Positions 8,789 through 17,569 of a stretch of 64,000 bases of DNA are shown piece by piece. A program made the position numbers and the translations under genes. The notes beneath the pieces were generated by a model. That model was not told the DNA's origin. It did no database searches and saw only the letters and a list, made by a program, of their open reading frames with translations. Within the stretch, counting starts at the first letter, position 1. Each line of letters begins with the position of its first letter. Location: assembly GCA_028687585.1 (NCBI GenBank), contig JAQTZV010000010.1, positions 62,001 to 126,000 on the forward strand, in the 5' to 3' direction. This DNA is from Desulfuromonadaceae bacterium (GTDB taxonomy: Bacteria; Desulfobacterota; Desulfuromonadia; Geobacterales; Pseudopelobacteraceae).

Positions 8789-10273
8789 ATGAGGCATATT
8801 TTGTTGATAGTTTTCCTGCTGGTACTGACGGTAACCGGAATACACGCCGCAACACTTGAAGAGAAGGTTGTTGAGCACACCATGAAAAACGGCATGAAAC
8901 TGCTGATGGTGGAGCGGCATACCTCGCCGACGGTTTCAGCCTGGATTCGTTTCAGGGTCGGGAGTGTTGACGAACGCAGTGATGAGCGCGGAATTGCCCA
9001 TCTACTGGAGCATATGCTCTTTAAAGGGACGACCACGCTCGGAACAAAGGATTTTGCTGCTGAGAAACCGATCCTGGACAGCATTGAAGTAACCGCCCGG
9101 GCGCTGACTGCGGAGAAGGCAAAAAGAGAAAAATCTGACACCGTAACGATCGCTGCATTGGAGAAGCAGCTGGCAAAACTGGAAGCTGAAGCGTCAAAAT
9201 ATGTCATAAAGGATGAATTCTTCGAGCTCTATTCCAAAAACGGCGGCACCGGCTACAACGCCTTTACCAGCCGCGACGGCACAACATATCTGATCAGTCT
9301 CCCCTCCAACAAGCTCGAACTGTGGGCGGCCATTGAGTCGGATCGTCTGCAAAATGCGGTCCTGCGGGAATTCTACACCGAGCGCTCGGTTGTCATGGAA
9401 GAGCGGCGCAGATCATATGATGCCGATCCGGAGAGTAAATTGTGGGAAACGTTCGTTGCCGCCAGCTTTCTGACTCATCCCTACGGACAGCCGACAATCG
9501 GCTGGATGTCAGACATTGAAAATCTCACCCGCACCAAGGCGGAGCAGTTCTTCCATAATTACTACGCGCCCAACAATGCTATCGTTGCTATTGTCGGAGA
9601 TATCAACACCAAGGAGACCATCGCTCTTGTCGAGCGTTATTTCGGCACAATCAAGCCGGGGAAAGCGGTGCCGCCGGTCACCGCCCTGGAGCCGAAACAG
9701 TCCGGAGAGCGCCGTATTGAGCTGGTTGCAGAAGCCGAACCAACCATGATGATGGGTTTTCATAAGCCGGGGATTGCCACTCCGGATGATTACGTTTTTG
9801 ATGTCATCAGTATGATTCTGGGCAGCGGGCGAACCTCCCGTTTTTACAAAAAACTGGTGATTGAGGCGCAGGTCGCCACAGAAATAGGAGCGTTTGATGC
9901 TCCGGGGAGTCGCTATCCGAATCTGTTTGTCATAAGTGCCAATCCGCGCGCGCCGCATACGGTAAAAGAGGTTGAAGATGCCATACAGGCAGAACTGGAT
10001 CTGCTGAAAACCACTCCGGTAGCCGAGCGGGATCTGCAGCGGATTCTCAATAAGATAGAGTATGAGGAAGCGCGCCGTATGGGTACAAATGGAGGTCTTG
10101 CCCGCAATCTGACGGAGTACGAAGCGACAACCGGCAGTTGGCGGTATATGACCGAAAACCGCGCTAAAATTGCCAAAGTCACGCCGGCGGACATTCAGCG
10201 GGTAGCTGCCGCCTACTTCACTCGTGAGAACCGCACCGTTGGCTTTATTACCAAAAAAGGGGGTGACAAATGA
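8789..10273 (+). CDS. M16 family zinc metallopeptidase (active member)
   Basis: Exported insulinase-type peptidase of about 494 residues with a signal peptide (RHILLIVFLLVLTVTGIHA). The inverted zinc motif HLLEH is present near residue 70, and the distal glutamate lies in TERSVVMEERR. Between them is a charged, probably coiled insertion (ALTAEKAKREKSDT and following). The ATG at 8789 is chosen over 8774 because GGGAG precedes it by 8 bases and it gives a clean signal peptide. It overlaps the next M16 gene by ATGA. Two-gene M16 pairs usually form a heterodimer with one catalytic and one non-catalytic subunit. It is probably periplasmic or outer-membrane associated. Confidence 0.92.
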   Translation: MRHILLIVFLLVLTVTGIHAATLEEKVVEHTMKNGMKLLMVERHTSPTVSAWIRFRVGSVDERSDERGIAHLLEHMLFKGTTTLGTKDFAAEKPILDSIEVTARALTAEKAKREKSDTVTIAALEKQLAKLEAEASKYVIKDEFFELYSKNGGTGYNAFTSRDGTTYLISLPSNKLELWAAIESDRLQNAVLREFYTERSVVMEERRRSYDADPESKLWETFVAASFLTHPYGQPTIGWMSDIENLTRTKAEQFFHNYYAPNNAIVAIVGDINTKETIALVERYFGTIKPGKAVPPVTALEPKQSGERRIELVAEAEPTMMMGFHKPGIATPDDYVFDVISMILGSGRTSRFYKKLVIEAQVATEIGAFDAPGSRYPNLFVISANPRAPHTVKEVEDAIQAELDLLKTTPVAERDLQRILNKIEYEEARRMGTNGGLARNLTEYEATTGSWRYMTENRAKIAKVTPADIQRVAAAYFTRENRTVGFITKKGGDK

Positions 10274-11700
10274 GTCGGTTTTTACTGGCGCTCTGCTTTC
10301 TTATTACCGCCGCCGCACCTGTGTATGCAGCGGAGCAACAGCTGGCAAATGCTCGAACTATGACATTCCCCGCATTGCATTTTCAGATTCCCAAGGCCGA
10401 GCGGGTCGTGCTTGAATGCGGAATGCCGGTCTACCTGTTGCGCGATACCGAACTGCCGATCATTAACATGACCGCAATGGTACGGGTCGGAGCGGTTTAT
10501 GAACCGGCAGCAAAAACGGGACTCTCCGGGATTGTCGGCAGTGTCATGCGCAGCGGCGGTGCTGGAGGCCAGACACCGGAACAGATGGATGATGAGCTGG
10601 AGTTCATGGCTTCGTCGGTCGAAAGCGGCATCGGCAACGATATGGGGACTCTCTCGCTGACGGCACTAAAAAAGAACTTCAGTCGAACGCTGCAGATTTT
10701 TAATATGGTACTTCTGCACCCCGACTTCAGCGCGAAACGGCTTGAAATTGCCCGGCAGCAAAGCATTGAGGGCTTGCGGCGCCAAAATGACGATCCCAAA
10801 GAGATTGCCGGACGGGAGATAAACCGGGCAATTTATGCCGGCCACCCTCTGGGCAATATTGCAACCTTTGACTCTATCCGCTCAATCACACGCCAGGACC
10901 TGGTTGAGTTCCACCGTCGCTATTACCGCCTTGACAACATGATTCTTGCGGTCTCCGGCGATTTTGATCGAACCGCCCTGCTTAAAGAGTTGAATATGGT
11001 TTTCAAGCCGCAGACATACCCGGCCGCACTGGTGTTGCCGACCATACCCCAGCCGAAAGAGCTGTTGCAGGGTGCAGTACTCTACGGCAAAAAAGACGTC
11101 AATCAAACGGTTATCCGCATGGGACACCTGGGACTGACCAAGGATTCCCCGGATATCTATGCGATCCGCCTGCTGGACTACATTCTTGGCGGGAGTTTCA
11201 CCTCACGGTTAACTCTGGAGATCCGCACCAATCAAGGGTTGGCTTACAACGTCGGCAGTCACTTTGACATCGGTCGCCGTTTTACCGGGAGCTTTATTGC
11301 CGAGACTGAAACGAAAGCCGAATCGACCGCAAAAGCGATCAACCTTATGAAAAGCATTATCTCCGGCCTGGCAACAGAACCGGTCAGAGACGATGAACTT
11401 ACTGCAGCCCGGGAATACATGATAAACTCGTTCATGTTCGGCTTCACCAGTCCGGTTTCTATTGTCAACCAGCGCGCCCGGCTTGAGTTTTACGGATATC
11501 CCGATGGTTATCTTGAACAGTATCGCGACAATATTGCAAAAGTATCAAAAGCGGATATATTAACAGCAGCCCGTAAATATCTGCATCCTGACGCATTTAA
11601 AATTGTTGTTATCGGTGATGCGGCAAAGTTTGACCTGCCGCTCGAATCGTTAGGCAAGGTGCAGGAACTTGACCTGAAACTGAATATTCCCAAACCCTGA
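10270..11700 (+). CDS. M16 family peptidase-like protein lacking the zinc motif
   Basis: Second half of the M16 pair, 476 residues with a signal peptide ending VYAAEQ. The fold is recognisable (VRVGAVYEPAAKTGLSGI, RRYYRLDNMILAVSGDFD, DYILGGSFTSRLTLEIRTNQGLAYNVGS), but where HxxEH is expected the sequence is GIVGSVMRSGGAGG, so the catalytic zinc site is lost. The protein does keep the R/Y substrate-chamber motif (RTNQGLAYNVGS). This is the usual non-catalytic partner. Its start overlaps the first subunit's stop. Confidence 0.92.
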   Translation: MSRFLLALCFLITAAAPVYAAEQQLANARTMTFPALHFQIPKAERVVLECGMPVYLLRDTELPIINMTAMVRVGAVYEPAAKTGLSGIVGSVMRSGGAGGQTPEQMDDELEFMASSVESGIGNDMGTLSLTALKKNFSRTLQIFNMVLLHPDFSAKRLEIARQQSIEGLRRQNDDPKEIAGREINRAIYAGHPLGNIATFDSIRSITRQDLVEFHRRYYRLDNMILAVSGDFDRTALLKELNMVFKPQTYPAALVLPTIPQPKELLQGAVLYGKKDVNQTVIRMGHLGLTKDSPDIYAIRLLDYILGGSFTSRLTLEIRTNQGLAYNVGSHFDIGRRFTGSFIAETETKAESTAKAINLMKSIISGLATEPVRDDELTAAREYMINSFMFGFTSPVSIVNQRARLEFYGYPDGYLEQYRDNIAKVSKADILTAARKYLHPDAFKIVVIGDAAKFDLPLESLGKVQELDLKLNIPKP

Positions 11701-11717
11701 AACGCAGGCAGGTACTA

Positions 11718-11836
11718 CCAATTTCAAATCAAAGATGAGATCAAGGCGGCGAGGATTGAGGCGATGAAGGCATACAAACAGTATGCTGAGGTGCCGAAGA
11801 CGAGCCAACGATGATAGCGCTTTGATTTGGAATTGG
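11718..11836. repeat. Intergenic repeat-like element A with terminal and central inverted repeats
   Basis: A 119-base element bounded by CCAATTTCAAATCAAAG (11718-11734) and its near-perfect inverse (11820-11836, one mismatch). At its centre is GCATAC-AAACA-GTATGC (11770-11786). The purine-rich interior resembles Geobacter intergenic repeats and shares architecture with element B at 14413-14552. It lies between the M16 genes and the hemerythrin gene. Confidence 0.55.
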
Positions 11837-11851
11837 AATGAGGAGGAGAAG

Positions 11852-12256
11852 ATGGCAACTTTTGCATGGGATAACAGTATCGCCCTCGGTATCCCGGTTA
11901 TTGATGCGCAGCATAAGGCGCTGTTCGGCTGGGTAAACACACTTAATGAGGGAATCAAGAACGGCGTGGGTTCTGATGCGGTAGAACAGATAATCTGGAA
12001 TTTGATTACCTACGTGACGGAGCATTTCAGTGAAGAAGAGCGACTGATGCTTTCCTGCAACTACCCCGGCCTTACCGCTCACCGTAAGGAGCATGACCAG
12101 TTTGTTGATCGCGTACAGGAGATCCAGGCCAAATATATCGACGGCCATGAAATGAGCGAGAACGTTCTGGATTTCATGGTTGATTGGCTGGTCTGTCATA
12201 TAAAGGGGACAGATCAAGGGTACAGCCGCTTTATCCACCAGCAGGAAAAATTATAA
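11852..12256 (+). CDS. Bacteriohemerythrin
   Basis: Small four-helix di-iron oxygen-binding protein, 134 residues. Iron ligands are readable in order: H in VIDAQHKALF, the HFSEEE segment with its following glutamate, HRKEH, and H/D in CHIKGTDQGY. In anaerobes these proteins carry or sense O2 or NO. The ATG at 11852 has an excellent AGGAGGAG site. A longer frame from 11783 would include part of repeat A and is rejected. Monocistronic, ending in a shared convergent terminator. Confidence 0.95.
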   Translation: MATFAWDNSIALGIPVIDAQHKALFGWVNTLNEGIKNGVGSDAVEQIIWNLITYVTEHFSEEERLMLSCNYPGLTAHRKEHDQFVDRVQEIQAKYIDGHEMSENVLDFMVDWLVCHIKGTDQGYSRFIHQQEKL

Positions 12257-12301
12257 CCCCTCTAAATATCCCCTGATCGAAGGGGAAATTTAGAGGGGGT
12301 T
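12255..12301. terminator. Bidirectional terminator between convergent genes
   Basis: Long stem AACCCCTCTAAAT (12255-12267) pairing with ATTTAGAGGGGGTT (12288-12301), with an inner CCCCT/AGGGG stem. It serves the hemerythrin gene on the plus strand and the FAD dehydrogenase gene on the minus strand, whose stop codon lies within the right arm. There is no long T-tract. Confidence 0.65.
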
Positions 12302-13876
12302 AGTTCTCAGCCTTTCCGCGATGCTGTCGGCGACTTTTATGCCGTCCATGGCGGAACTCATGATGCCGCCGGCATAGCCGGCGCCTTCACCGGCCGGGTA
12401 CAGACCTTTGACACCGATTGACTCAAAGCTGCTGTCACGCAGGACCCGCACCGGAGATGAGGTGCGGGACTCAATGCCGATCAAGGTGGCTTCTGCTGTT
12501 ACAAACCCGCGTAACTTGCGTCCGAAATCGGCAATTCCTTCCCGCAACGTCTCGATGATAAACGACGGCAGCACCGTATCCAGTTCTGTTTCACAGATAC
12601 CGGGTCGGTAACTTGTACTCGCTGTACCTTTCCCGGATAGCCCTAAAAAACCAAGCAGGTTTTGTGCCGGCGCCCGGTATCCGCCTCCACCCAATTCAAA
12701 TGCCCGCTGTTCCCACCTGCGTTGCAAGCGGACTCCTGCCAACGGCCCCGGTCCGTCAAAATCATCTTCCCGTACATTGACCACCAGAGCGCTGTTAGCA
12801 AAGGGTGAATTGCGCATTTGGCCGCTCATGCCGTTAGTAACAACCCCACCCTCTTCGGAAGCGCCACCGACGACGACCCCGCCCGGACACATACAGAAGG
12901 AATAGGCGCTGCGCCCGCTGTAACTGCTGTTCCAGGTAACGGCATAATCGGCAGCAGGGAGGCTTGACTGTTTTTGGCTGCCATACTGGATAGTATTTAT
13001 CAGATCCTGCGGGTGTTCAACCCTGAGTCCCATTGCGAATGGCTTTCGCTGAAGCGGAACGTTCCGGCGCTCCAGCATTTCAAACGTATCACGGGCGCTA
13101 TGACCACTGGCCAGAATCAGATGATCACACGGGATTTCTTCGGCATCATTCAGAATAACCGCTGAGAGTCTTCCCGTCATGATCCTCAGGTCTGTCATGC
13201 GACAGCCAAAGCGGAATATGAAACCTTTATCCTGAAGATCCCGTCTGATAGCGCTGATTACGGTTCTCAGGCGGTCGGTGCCGATGTGCGGCTTGGCAAG
13301 ATAGCGTATCTCGGGTTGCGCCCCGAAAGTTGCTAATTTATCCAGCACCCAGGGAACTAACAGGTCTTTTGAACGGCAGGTAAGTTTACCGTCGGAAAAC
13401 GTCCCGGCCCCCCCTTCCCCGAACTGTACATTGGATTCAGGATCAAGAATACCGTCCTTCCAAAAGCGCTGGACCGAGATCGCCCGCTGCTCGACAGGCT
13501 CGCCGCGCTCTACAATTGTCGCCGTCACCCCGTACTCAGCCAGGCGCAACGCGGCAAACAGTCCGGCCGGGCCGCTTCCGACAATAACGATACGTTGTGA
13601 CGACTGGAGCTGCTGTGGGGTTTGGGATATTATTTCGTCGAGCCACTCAAGCGCAGGGTCTGTTCCGAGACGCGCATGCACTGCATTGTCAGCTGAAAAA
13701 GAGAGTGTGTAGACTATCTTGATGTGCGGTTTTTTACGGGCATCGATTCCTTTACGGATAATGCGGACGTTCTGGAGAGATGCAGGCGTGACGGCAAGCT
13801 TCGCCGCAAGAAACGCCGGCAGGGCTTCTTCAGGCTCTTGCGGGGTAAGAGAAAGGTTTCGATAAATAAAAGGCAT
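12290..13876 (-). CDS. FAD-dependent dehydrogenase (COG2509-type)
   Basis: A cytoplasmic flavoprotein of about 528 residues. An N-terminal domain of about 90 residues resembles that of COG2509 proteins. It is followed by a dinucleotide-binding fold, IVIVGSGPAGLFAALRLAEYG with VERG, then QFGEGGAGTFSDGKL and a C-terminal FAD motif (GLYPAGEGAGYAGGIMSSAMDGI). The exact substrate of this family is unknown. The ATG at 13876 is preferred (GGA 7 bases upstream) over an in-frame TTG at 13888. It lies 23 bases downstream of a receiver-domain gene, possibly co-transcribed, and ends in the bidirectional terminator. Confidence 0.88.
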   Translation of the reverse strand: MPFIYRNLSLTPQEPEEALPAFLAAKLAVTPASLQNVRIIRKGIDARKKPHIKIVYTLSFSADNAVHARLGTDPALEWLDEIISQTPQQLQSSQRIVIVGSGPAGLFAALRLAEYGVTATIVERGEPVEQRAISVQRFWKDGILDPESNVQFGEGGAGTFSDGKLTCRSKDLLVPWVLDKLATFGAQPEIRYLAKPHIGTDRLRTVISAIRRDLQDKGFIFRFGCRMTDLRIMTGRLSAVILNDAEEIPCDHLILASGHSARDTFEMLERRNVPLQRKPFAMGLRVEHPQDLINTIQYGSQKQSSLPAADYAVTWNSSYSGRSAYSFCMCPGGVVVGGASEEGGVVTNGMSGQMRNSPFANSALVVNVREDDFDGPGPLAGVRLQRRWEQRAFELGGGGYRAPAQNLLGFLGLSGKGTASTSYRPGICETELDTVLPSFIIETLREGIADFGRKLRGFVTAEATLIGIESRTSSPVRVLRDSSFESIGVKGLYPAGEGAGYAGGIMSSAMDGIKVADSIAERLRTNPL

Positions 13877-13899
13877 GTACTGTTCCAAATGGCATTAGT

Positions 13900-14292
13900 T
13901 CAGCGGATAGTTTTACGCTCCAGCAGTTGCTCCACAATGATGACAATATCCACAGGGCTGGTTGATTTCGGGATATGTATCTTCGCACCCATTTCAGGGA
14001 CCTCATGCTCGTGCGGAGCTTCCCGAATCATTGTTGTCAGCAGAATAATTACCGGAGGGGTTTCGCCGCCCAATCGGCCTATTTCCATGCAGGTGCTGAC
14101 CCCTCCCATGCGCGGCATGACAAGATCAGATATTACGACATTCGGCAACGCCTCAAGATAGGTTTTTACCCCCTCAATACCGTCATGTGCGGTAAACACG
14201 GTAAAGCCGCTGTCTCTAAAACTGTCCGACATAACTTGCAAAAAGAATGGATCGTCATCAATGAGTAGAATTGTTCTGAGAGGGTGGGGCAT
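13900..14292 (-). CDS. Single-domain response regulator
   Basis: A 130-residue receiver with no output domain. The acidic pocket is IDDD, the phospho-acceptor aspartate sits in VVISDLVMPRMGG, and the conserved lysine is in IHIPKSTSP. The loop before the lysine is longer than usual (REAPHEHEVPEMGAK). It probably passes phosphate within a relay or acts by protein contact. It lies downstream of the receiver-kinase gene and repeat B, and 23 bases upstream of the FAD dehydrogenase. Confidence 0.88.
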   Translation of the reverse strand: MPHPLRTILLIDDDPFFLQVMSDSFRDSGFTVFTAHDGIEGVKTYLEALPNVVISDLVMPRMGGVSTCMEIGRLGGETPPVIILLTTMIREAPHEHEVPEMGAKIHIPKSTSPVDIVIIVEQLLERKTIR

Positions 14293-14373
14293 CGCGGCAC
14301 ACTACCTGGAATGGGTGTCAAAAGATGAAGCATAGTACACTACCTCACCCGGAAAAAGAAAGTATGAAAATTT

Positions 14374-14412
14374 CGGCAGTTTCTGTCCGGAAACTCCGGA
14401 CAGAAACTGCCG
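14374..14412. repeat. Perfect 17-bp inverted repeat
   Basis: CGGCAGTTTCTGTCCGG (14374-14390), a 5-base loop, then its exact reverse complement (14396-14412). It lies between the receiver-kinase and receiver genes next to repeat element B. No T-tract follows on either strand, so it may be a protein-binding site, an mRNA-stabilising hairpin or part of the adjoining repeat. Confidence 0.75.
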
Positions 14413-14552
14413 GTTTCCGATTTGGAAAGCGGGGATTTTTTCTCCTGGCAAGGAAATCAAGGAGTTGCGCGGAGGCGTACACAGGTACGCCGCACAAGCA
14501 AAGCCGAAGATTGACGCCGCCGGGGGGAAAAAGCACCCTTTCCGGATGGAAA
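14413..14552. repeat. Intergenic repeat-like element B
   Basis: About 140 bases bounded by imperfect inverted arms (GGTTTCCGATTTGGAAAG on the left, CTTTCCGGATGGAAACT on the right, with the pairing continuing inwards). The central palindrome is GGCGTAC-ACAG-GTACGCC (14474-14491). Like element A it has an AAGGAAATCAAGG-type purine stretch on the left and GCCGAAGA on the right of the centre. Its right edge touches the stop codon of the receiver-kinase gene. Confidence 0.55.
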
Positions 14553-15743
14553 CTAGGTAAAGGCAGGAAACTCGAGGCGGAACGTGGTGCCTTCCGGTGA
14601 CGTCGATTCTACCTCCATACTCCCTTCATACATTCTGGCAATACGTTGGGCTACCGGGAGCCCCATCCCGGTGCCGCGGCTTTTTGTGCTGAAAAAAGGT
14701 TCAAAGATGCTGGGAAGAACATCATCCGCAATGCCGCTGCCGCTATCACTGACTCTGACAATCACCCGACTGTTCTTTTCAAAAACCTCAATACCCAGAC
14801 AACCACCGTGGCTCATTACATCCAGAGCATTCAAAAAAAGATTCGTGAAAATCTGCTCCAACTCCGTCGGATCAGCAGTTATAGGGGGTGGTACACAATG
14901 ATAGTGCCGCTCGACCTGAATCTTTCTGGCTTCTGTCTGGGGTGAGAAGGCTTCAATTGCAGTATCTATTACCTGATTTATCTGTATGTCAGACGAAATG
15001 GAGCGGGTTCTCCGCGACGCATCCAGCAGTTTTCTGATAATGGAATCTATTCGATCTACCTCTTTCAGAATCTTTGCCTGGTATTCACACTGGTCCGGTT
15101 CCGTTGCTGTTTGACGCATGAGTTGTACGAAGAGGGAGATAGAGTTGAGCGGGTTACGTATCTCGTGGGCCATGCCGGCTGAAAGATAGCCCATTGCCGC
15201 AAGTTTTTCAGAGCGGGCGATTTCTTCCAACGCACTCTGGAGCGCATTAGTTTTTTCACGAACCCTCATTTTGAGTTCAAGATTCCACTGCTCTATTTCG
15301 GTGAGAAGCTGTACCTGCTGTTTTTGTAATTCCCTGTTGTGAAGCTCAATCTCCCGTATTCTCAGAACGTTTTCAAGTCGTTCTATCAAATTACGATTAT
15401 TAAATGGCTTGAGAATATACTCTGAAGCACCGCTTTTCATCAATTCTACGGCAACTTCTTCACTTCCCTTGCCGGTAAGCATTACAACATACGTGTCAGG
15501 AAATTGTGTTTTGATCTGCTGCAGGGCTGAAAGTCCGTCCATCTCCGGCATCATATAGTCGAGGAGAACCAGATCCGGAGCATAGCGGGATATAAGTCCA
15601 AAACCGTCAAGGGCCCGGCTGGCAATATATGTGTGGAAACCGTTTTTTGTCAGTATCAGGGAGGTCAGTTCGAGGATGTTCCGGTCGTCATCTATGATGA
15701 CAACCGAGCCTTTTTTATCGGGTGAATCTGTTCCTTTTAACAT
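14553..15743 (-). CDS. Receiver-linked sensor histidine kinase
   Basis: A cytoplasmic 396-residue protein with an N-terminal receiver (IIDDD; acceptor aspartate in LVLLDYMMPEMDG; lysine in YILKPF), a coiled-coil linker (about 125-175), then a HisKA domain with phospho-histidine in AGMAHEIRNPLN. The HATPase domain has N-box NLFLNALDVM, G1 VSDSGSGIADD, F-box IFEPFFSTK and G2 GTGMGLPVAQRI. There is no membrane segment or sensor domain, so its input is probably phosphorylation of the receiver, perhaps by a partner kinase. It is the last gene of an operon with the USP and receiver genes. Confidence 0.92.
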   Translation of the reverse strand: MLKGTDSPDKKGSVVIIDDDRNILELTSLILTKNGFHTYIASRALDGFGLISRYAPDLVLLDYMMPEMDGLSALQQIKTQFPDTYVVMLTGKGSEEVAVELMKSGASEYILKPFNNRNLIERLENVLRIREIELHNRELQKQQVQLLTEIEQWNLELKMRVREKTNALQSALEEIARSEKLAAMGYLSAGMAHEIRNPLNSISLFVQLMRQTATEPDQCEYQAKILKEVDRIDSIIRKLLDASRRTRSISSDIQINQVIDTAIEAFSPQTEARKIQVERHYHCVPPPITADPTELEQIFTNLFLNALDVMSHGGCLGIEVFEKNSRVIVRVSDSGSGIADDVLPSIFEPFFSTKSRGTGMGLPVAQRIARMYEGSMEVESTSPEGTTFRLEFPAFT

Positions 15744-15752
15744 CGTGGTGTT

Positions 15753-16202
15753 TCAATTGGCCGGGAGTCTGACGGTCAGTACGGGGCAGTTCGCAGAGCG
15801 TACAACCCGTTCTGCAGTACTGCCAAAAAGGATACGGTCAAGACCGGTTCTCCCGTGGGTACCGATTACAATCAGGGACGCATCTATTTTTACCGCTGTC
15901 GCCGTAATTTCGTCATACGGAATACCGGTTACGATGGCGGTTTTGAAGTTGGTAAAATTATTCAGCCGTTCAGAGCAGAAAGTTTCCATCATCTTGACGG
16001 CGCTCTCCTCGATCTCTTTTTCAAGCTGTTCAAATGATATGTGCGGCACATAGAAGCCGCGCAAATCAACCGGCTCATTAATGACATGAATTATTGTCAG
16101 TTCGGCATTGAATTGGGTCGCCAGCGTCAGAGCATAGTCAAAAGCGCAGTCAGAATTTTCTGAAAAATCGATGGCAGTCAGAATTTTTGTAAACGGTTTC
16201 AT
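15753..16202 (-). CDS. Universal stress protein (UspA family)
   Basis: A 149-residue single Usp domain. The start KILTAIDFSENSDCAFDYAL and the C-terminal ATP-binding motif GTHGRTGLDRILFGSTAERV (the G2xG9xGS pattern) mark it as the ATP-binding type. It lies between a receiver gene (22 bases) and the receiver-kinase gene (9 bases), suggesting that the two-component module and the stress protein respond to a common signal. Confidence 0.93.
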   Translation of the reverse strand: MKPFTKILTAIDFSENSDCAFDYALTLATQFNAELTIIHVINEPVDLRGFYVPHISFEQLEKEIEESAVKMMETFCSERLNNFTNFKTAIVTGIPYDEITATAVKIDASLIVIGTHGRTGLDRILFGSTAERVVRSANCPVLTVRLPAN

Positions 16203-16224
16203 GGCAATCCTCCTGGCCGTCTGT

Positions 16225-16599
16225 TCAGGCCGCTTTGGAAATTTTGTCGATGACTTTTTTCAGGTCGTCATATTTGACCGGTTTGTTGATATACTCGAAA
16301 GCGCCAAGCGTTATCGCCTCCAGGTACGACTCGACCTCTCCATAAGCAGTGATCATAATAACCTTACTGGCCGGGTAGCTGCGTTTTAATTCGCGCAAAA
16401 ACATCAGTCCATTCATTTCCGGCATATTGAGATCGGTAATGATCAACTCAACATCGTTGCTGCGTAAAAAATTTAGTGCCTCCAAACCATTACCTGCCGA
16501 TGAGACCATATAGCCATCATGGGTGAGAATCTTGGAGAGCGCCACCCGGGCGTTCTCCTCATCATCAACAACCAGTATCCTTTTGTATTCCTGTAGCAC
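16225..16599 (-). CDS. Single-domain response regulator
   Basis: A 124-residue receiver with pocket VVDDEE, acceptor aspartate in LIITDLNMPEMNG, T in MITAYGE and lysine in YINKPVKYDD. GTG at 16599 is taken as the start because AGGAG lies 7 bases upstream and the receiver fold begins at once. The longer frame from 16659 would run through the promoter. It is the first gene of the operon receiver, USP, receiver-kinase, so it may be the phospho-donor or acceptor for the kinase encoded two genes later. Confidence 0.9.
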   Translation of the reverse strand: MLQEYKRILVVDDEENARVALSKILTHDGYMVSSAGNGLEALNFLRSNDVELIITDLNMPEMNGLMFLRELKRSYPASKVIMITAYGEVESYLEAITLGAFEYINKPVKYDDLKKVIDKISKAA

Positions 16600-16631
16600 G
16601 GTTATTCTCCTGCACGGTTCGAAGTACAGGA

Positions 16632-16659
16632 AGTCTAGCATGGCGTGACAGAGTGTCAA
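16632..16659 (-). promoter_or_regulatory. Sigma70-like promoter of the receiver/USP/kinase operon
   Basis: On the minus strand TTGACA (16659-16654), a 16-base spacer and TAGACT (16637-16632), about 30 bases before the GTG start. Confidence 0.55.
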
Positions 16660-16687
16660 GAGCGTGTGGGGTTTTTATTTTCCTGCA

Positions 16688-17569
16688 TTACTGCGCAACA
16701 GTGTCGATATCAATTTCGATATACGCCGGTTTGCCTGAGGCTCCGAGCGACTTATACGGTTTGCCGTTCAGTTCCACGTCAATCTCGCCGGCGCTGCTTA
16801 ATTCCAGCGCAACTTTTTTTTCTGCTTTCCACTCAATTACATCACCCGTCATAAGCTCATATGGCTGTGCCGCAGAACCATCGACAGTAACCATCAAGGC
16901 GCCATTCTGTATCACTGTTATCTTAAGAATAAAACCTTTAGCCATAGCTTCAGACCGCTTCAAAGGCACTGTTTTTTCAACATCGGTTCTCTCTGTTGGT
17001 TCTTTTTTCTCTGTACGGACGGGAGGAGTATCCTCCCCTCTCCTCCCAATGCGTGCGGAGCTTTGCACGTTCTGAACAACGGCATTCAACACAGGAGGGA
17101 CAATAACTGCAGCCAATTGCGGTTGCTGAACCGGTGGAGGAGGCGGGCGCTTGAAAAAAGTAGCGGTAATAATAATCAGCGCCAGCAAAAATGCCGGCAA
17201 CATCAGTTTCTTCAGTGAAATCAGCCGACGCCTGGGACGATTCCCGGGGAGTGATACACCCGCCGGATCAGTTTTTTCACCCTGGGCTCCAAAAAGCTTG
17301 GTATACATTCGCGCGACATCATCTGAATTCAGGCCGAGATACGTGGCGTAAATGCGAAGAAAACCTTTAAGATAGGCCTGGTTAGCAAATTCGCCGATCC
17401 GGTCATCTTCAAGAGCCTTCAGATGGGAAAGACCGATTTTCGTCGTTTCAGAAGCTTCTTCAAGCGAAATATCGTGAAATTCACGACAGCGGCGCAGTAT
17501 TGATCCCGGCGAACCACTTCCCGTTTCCGGCACCGATGATGCCCGCTCTGATGACCTGATTACACTCAC
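16688..17569 (-). CDS. RodZ-like helix-turn-helix membrane protein (DUF4115)
   Basis: A 293-residue bitopic protein. An N-terminal cytoplasmic XRE-type helix-turn-helix (about 22-95: ILRRCREFHDISLEEASETT...YLKGFLRIYATYLGL) is followed by a basic stretch RRRLISLKK, one membrane helix (about 133-152) and a Pro-rich periplasmic linker (PPPPPVQQPQ). The C-terminal beta domain is of the DUF4115 type (GDVIEWKAEKKVALELSSAGEIDVELNGK). RodZ links MreB to the membrane in cell-shape control. It overlaps the PilW-like gene by four bases. Confidence 0.85.
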   Translation of the reverse strand: MSVIRSSERASSVPETGSGSPGSILRRCREFHDISLEEASETTKIGLSHLKALEDDRIGEFANQAYLKGFLRIYATYLGLNSDDVARMYTKLFGAQGEKTDPAGVSLPGNRPRRRLISLKKLMLPAFLLALIIITATFFKRPPPPPVQQPQLAAVIVPPVLNAVVQNVQSSARIGRRGEDTPPVRTEKKEPTERTDVEKTVPLKRSEAMAKGFILKITVIQNGALMVTVDGSAAQPYELMTGDVIEWKAEKKVALELSSAGEIDVELNGKPYKSLGASGKPAYIEIDIDTVAQ

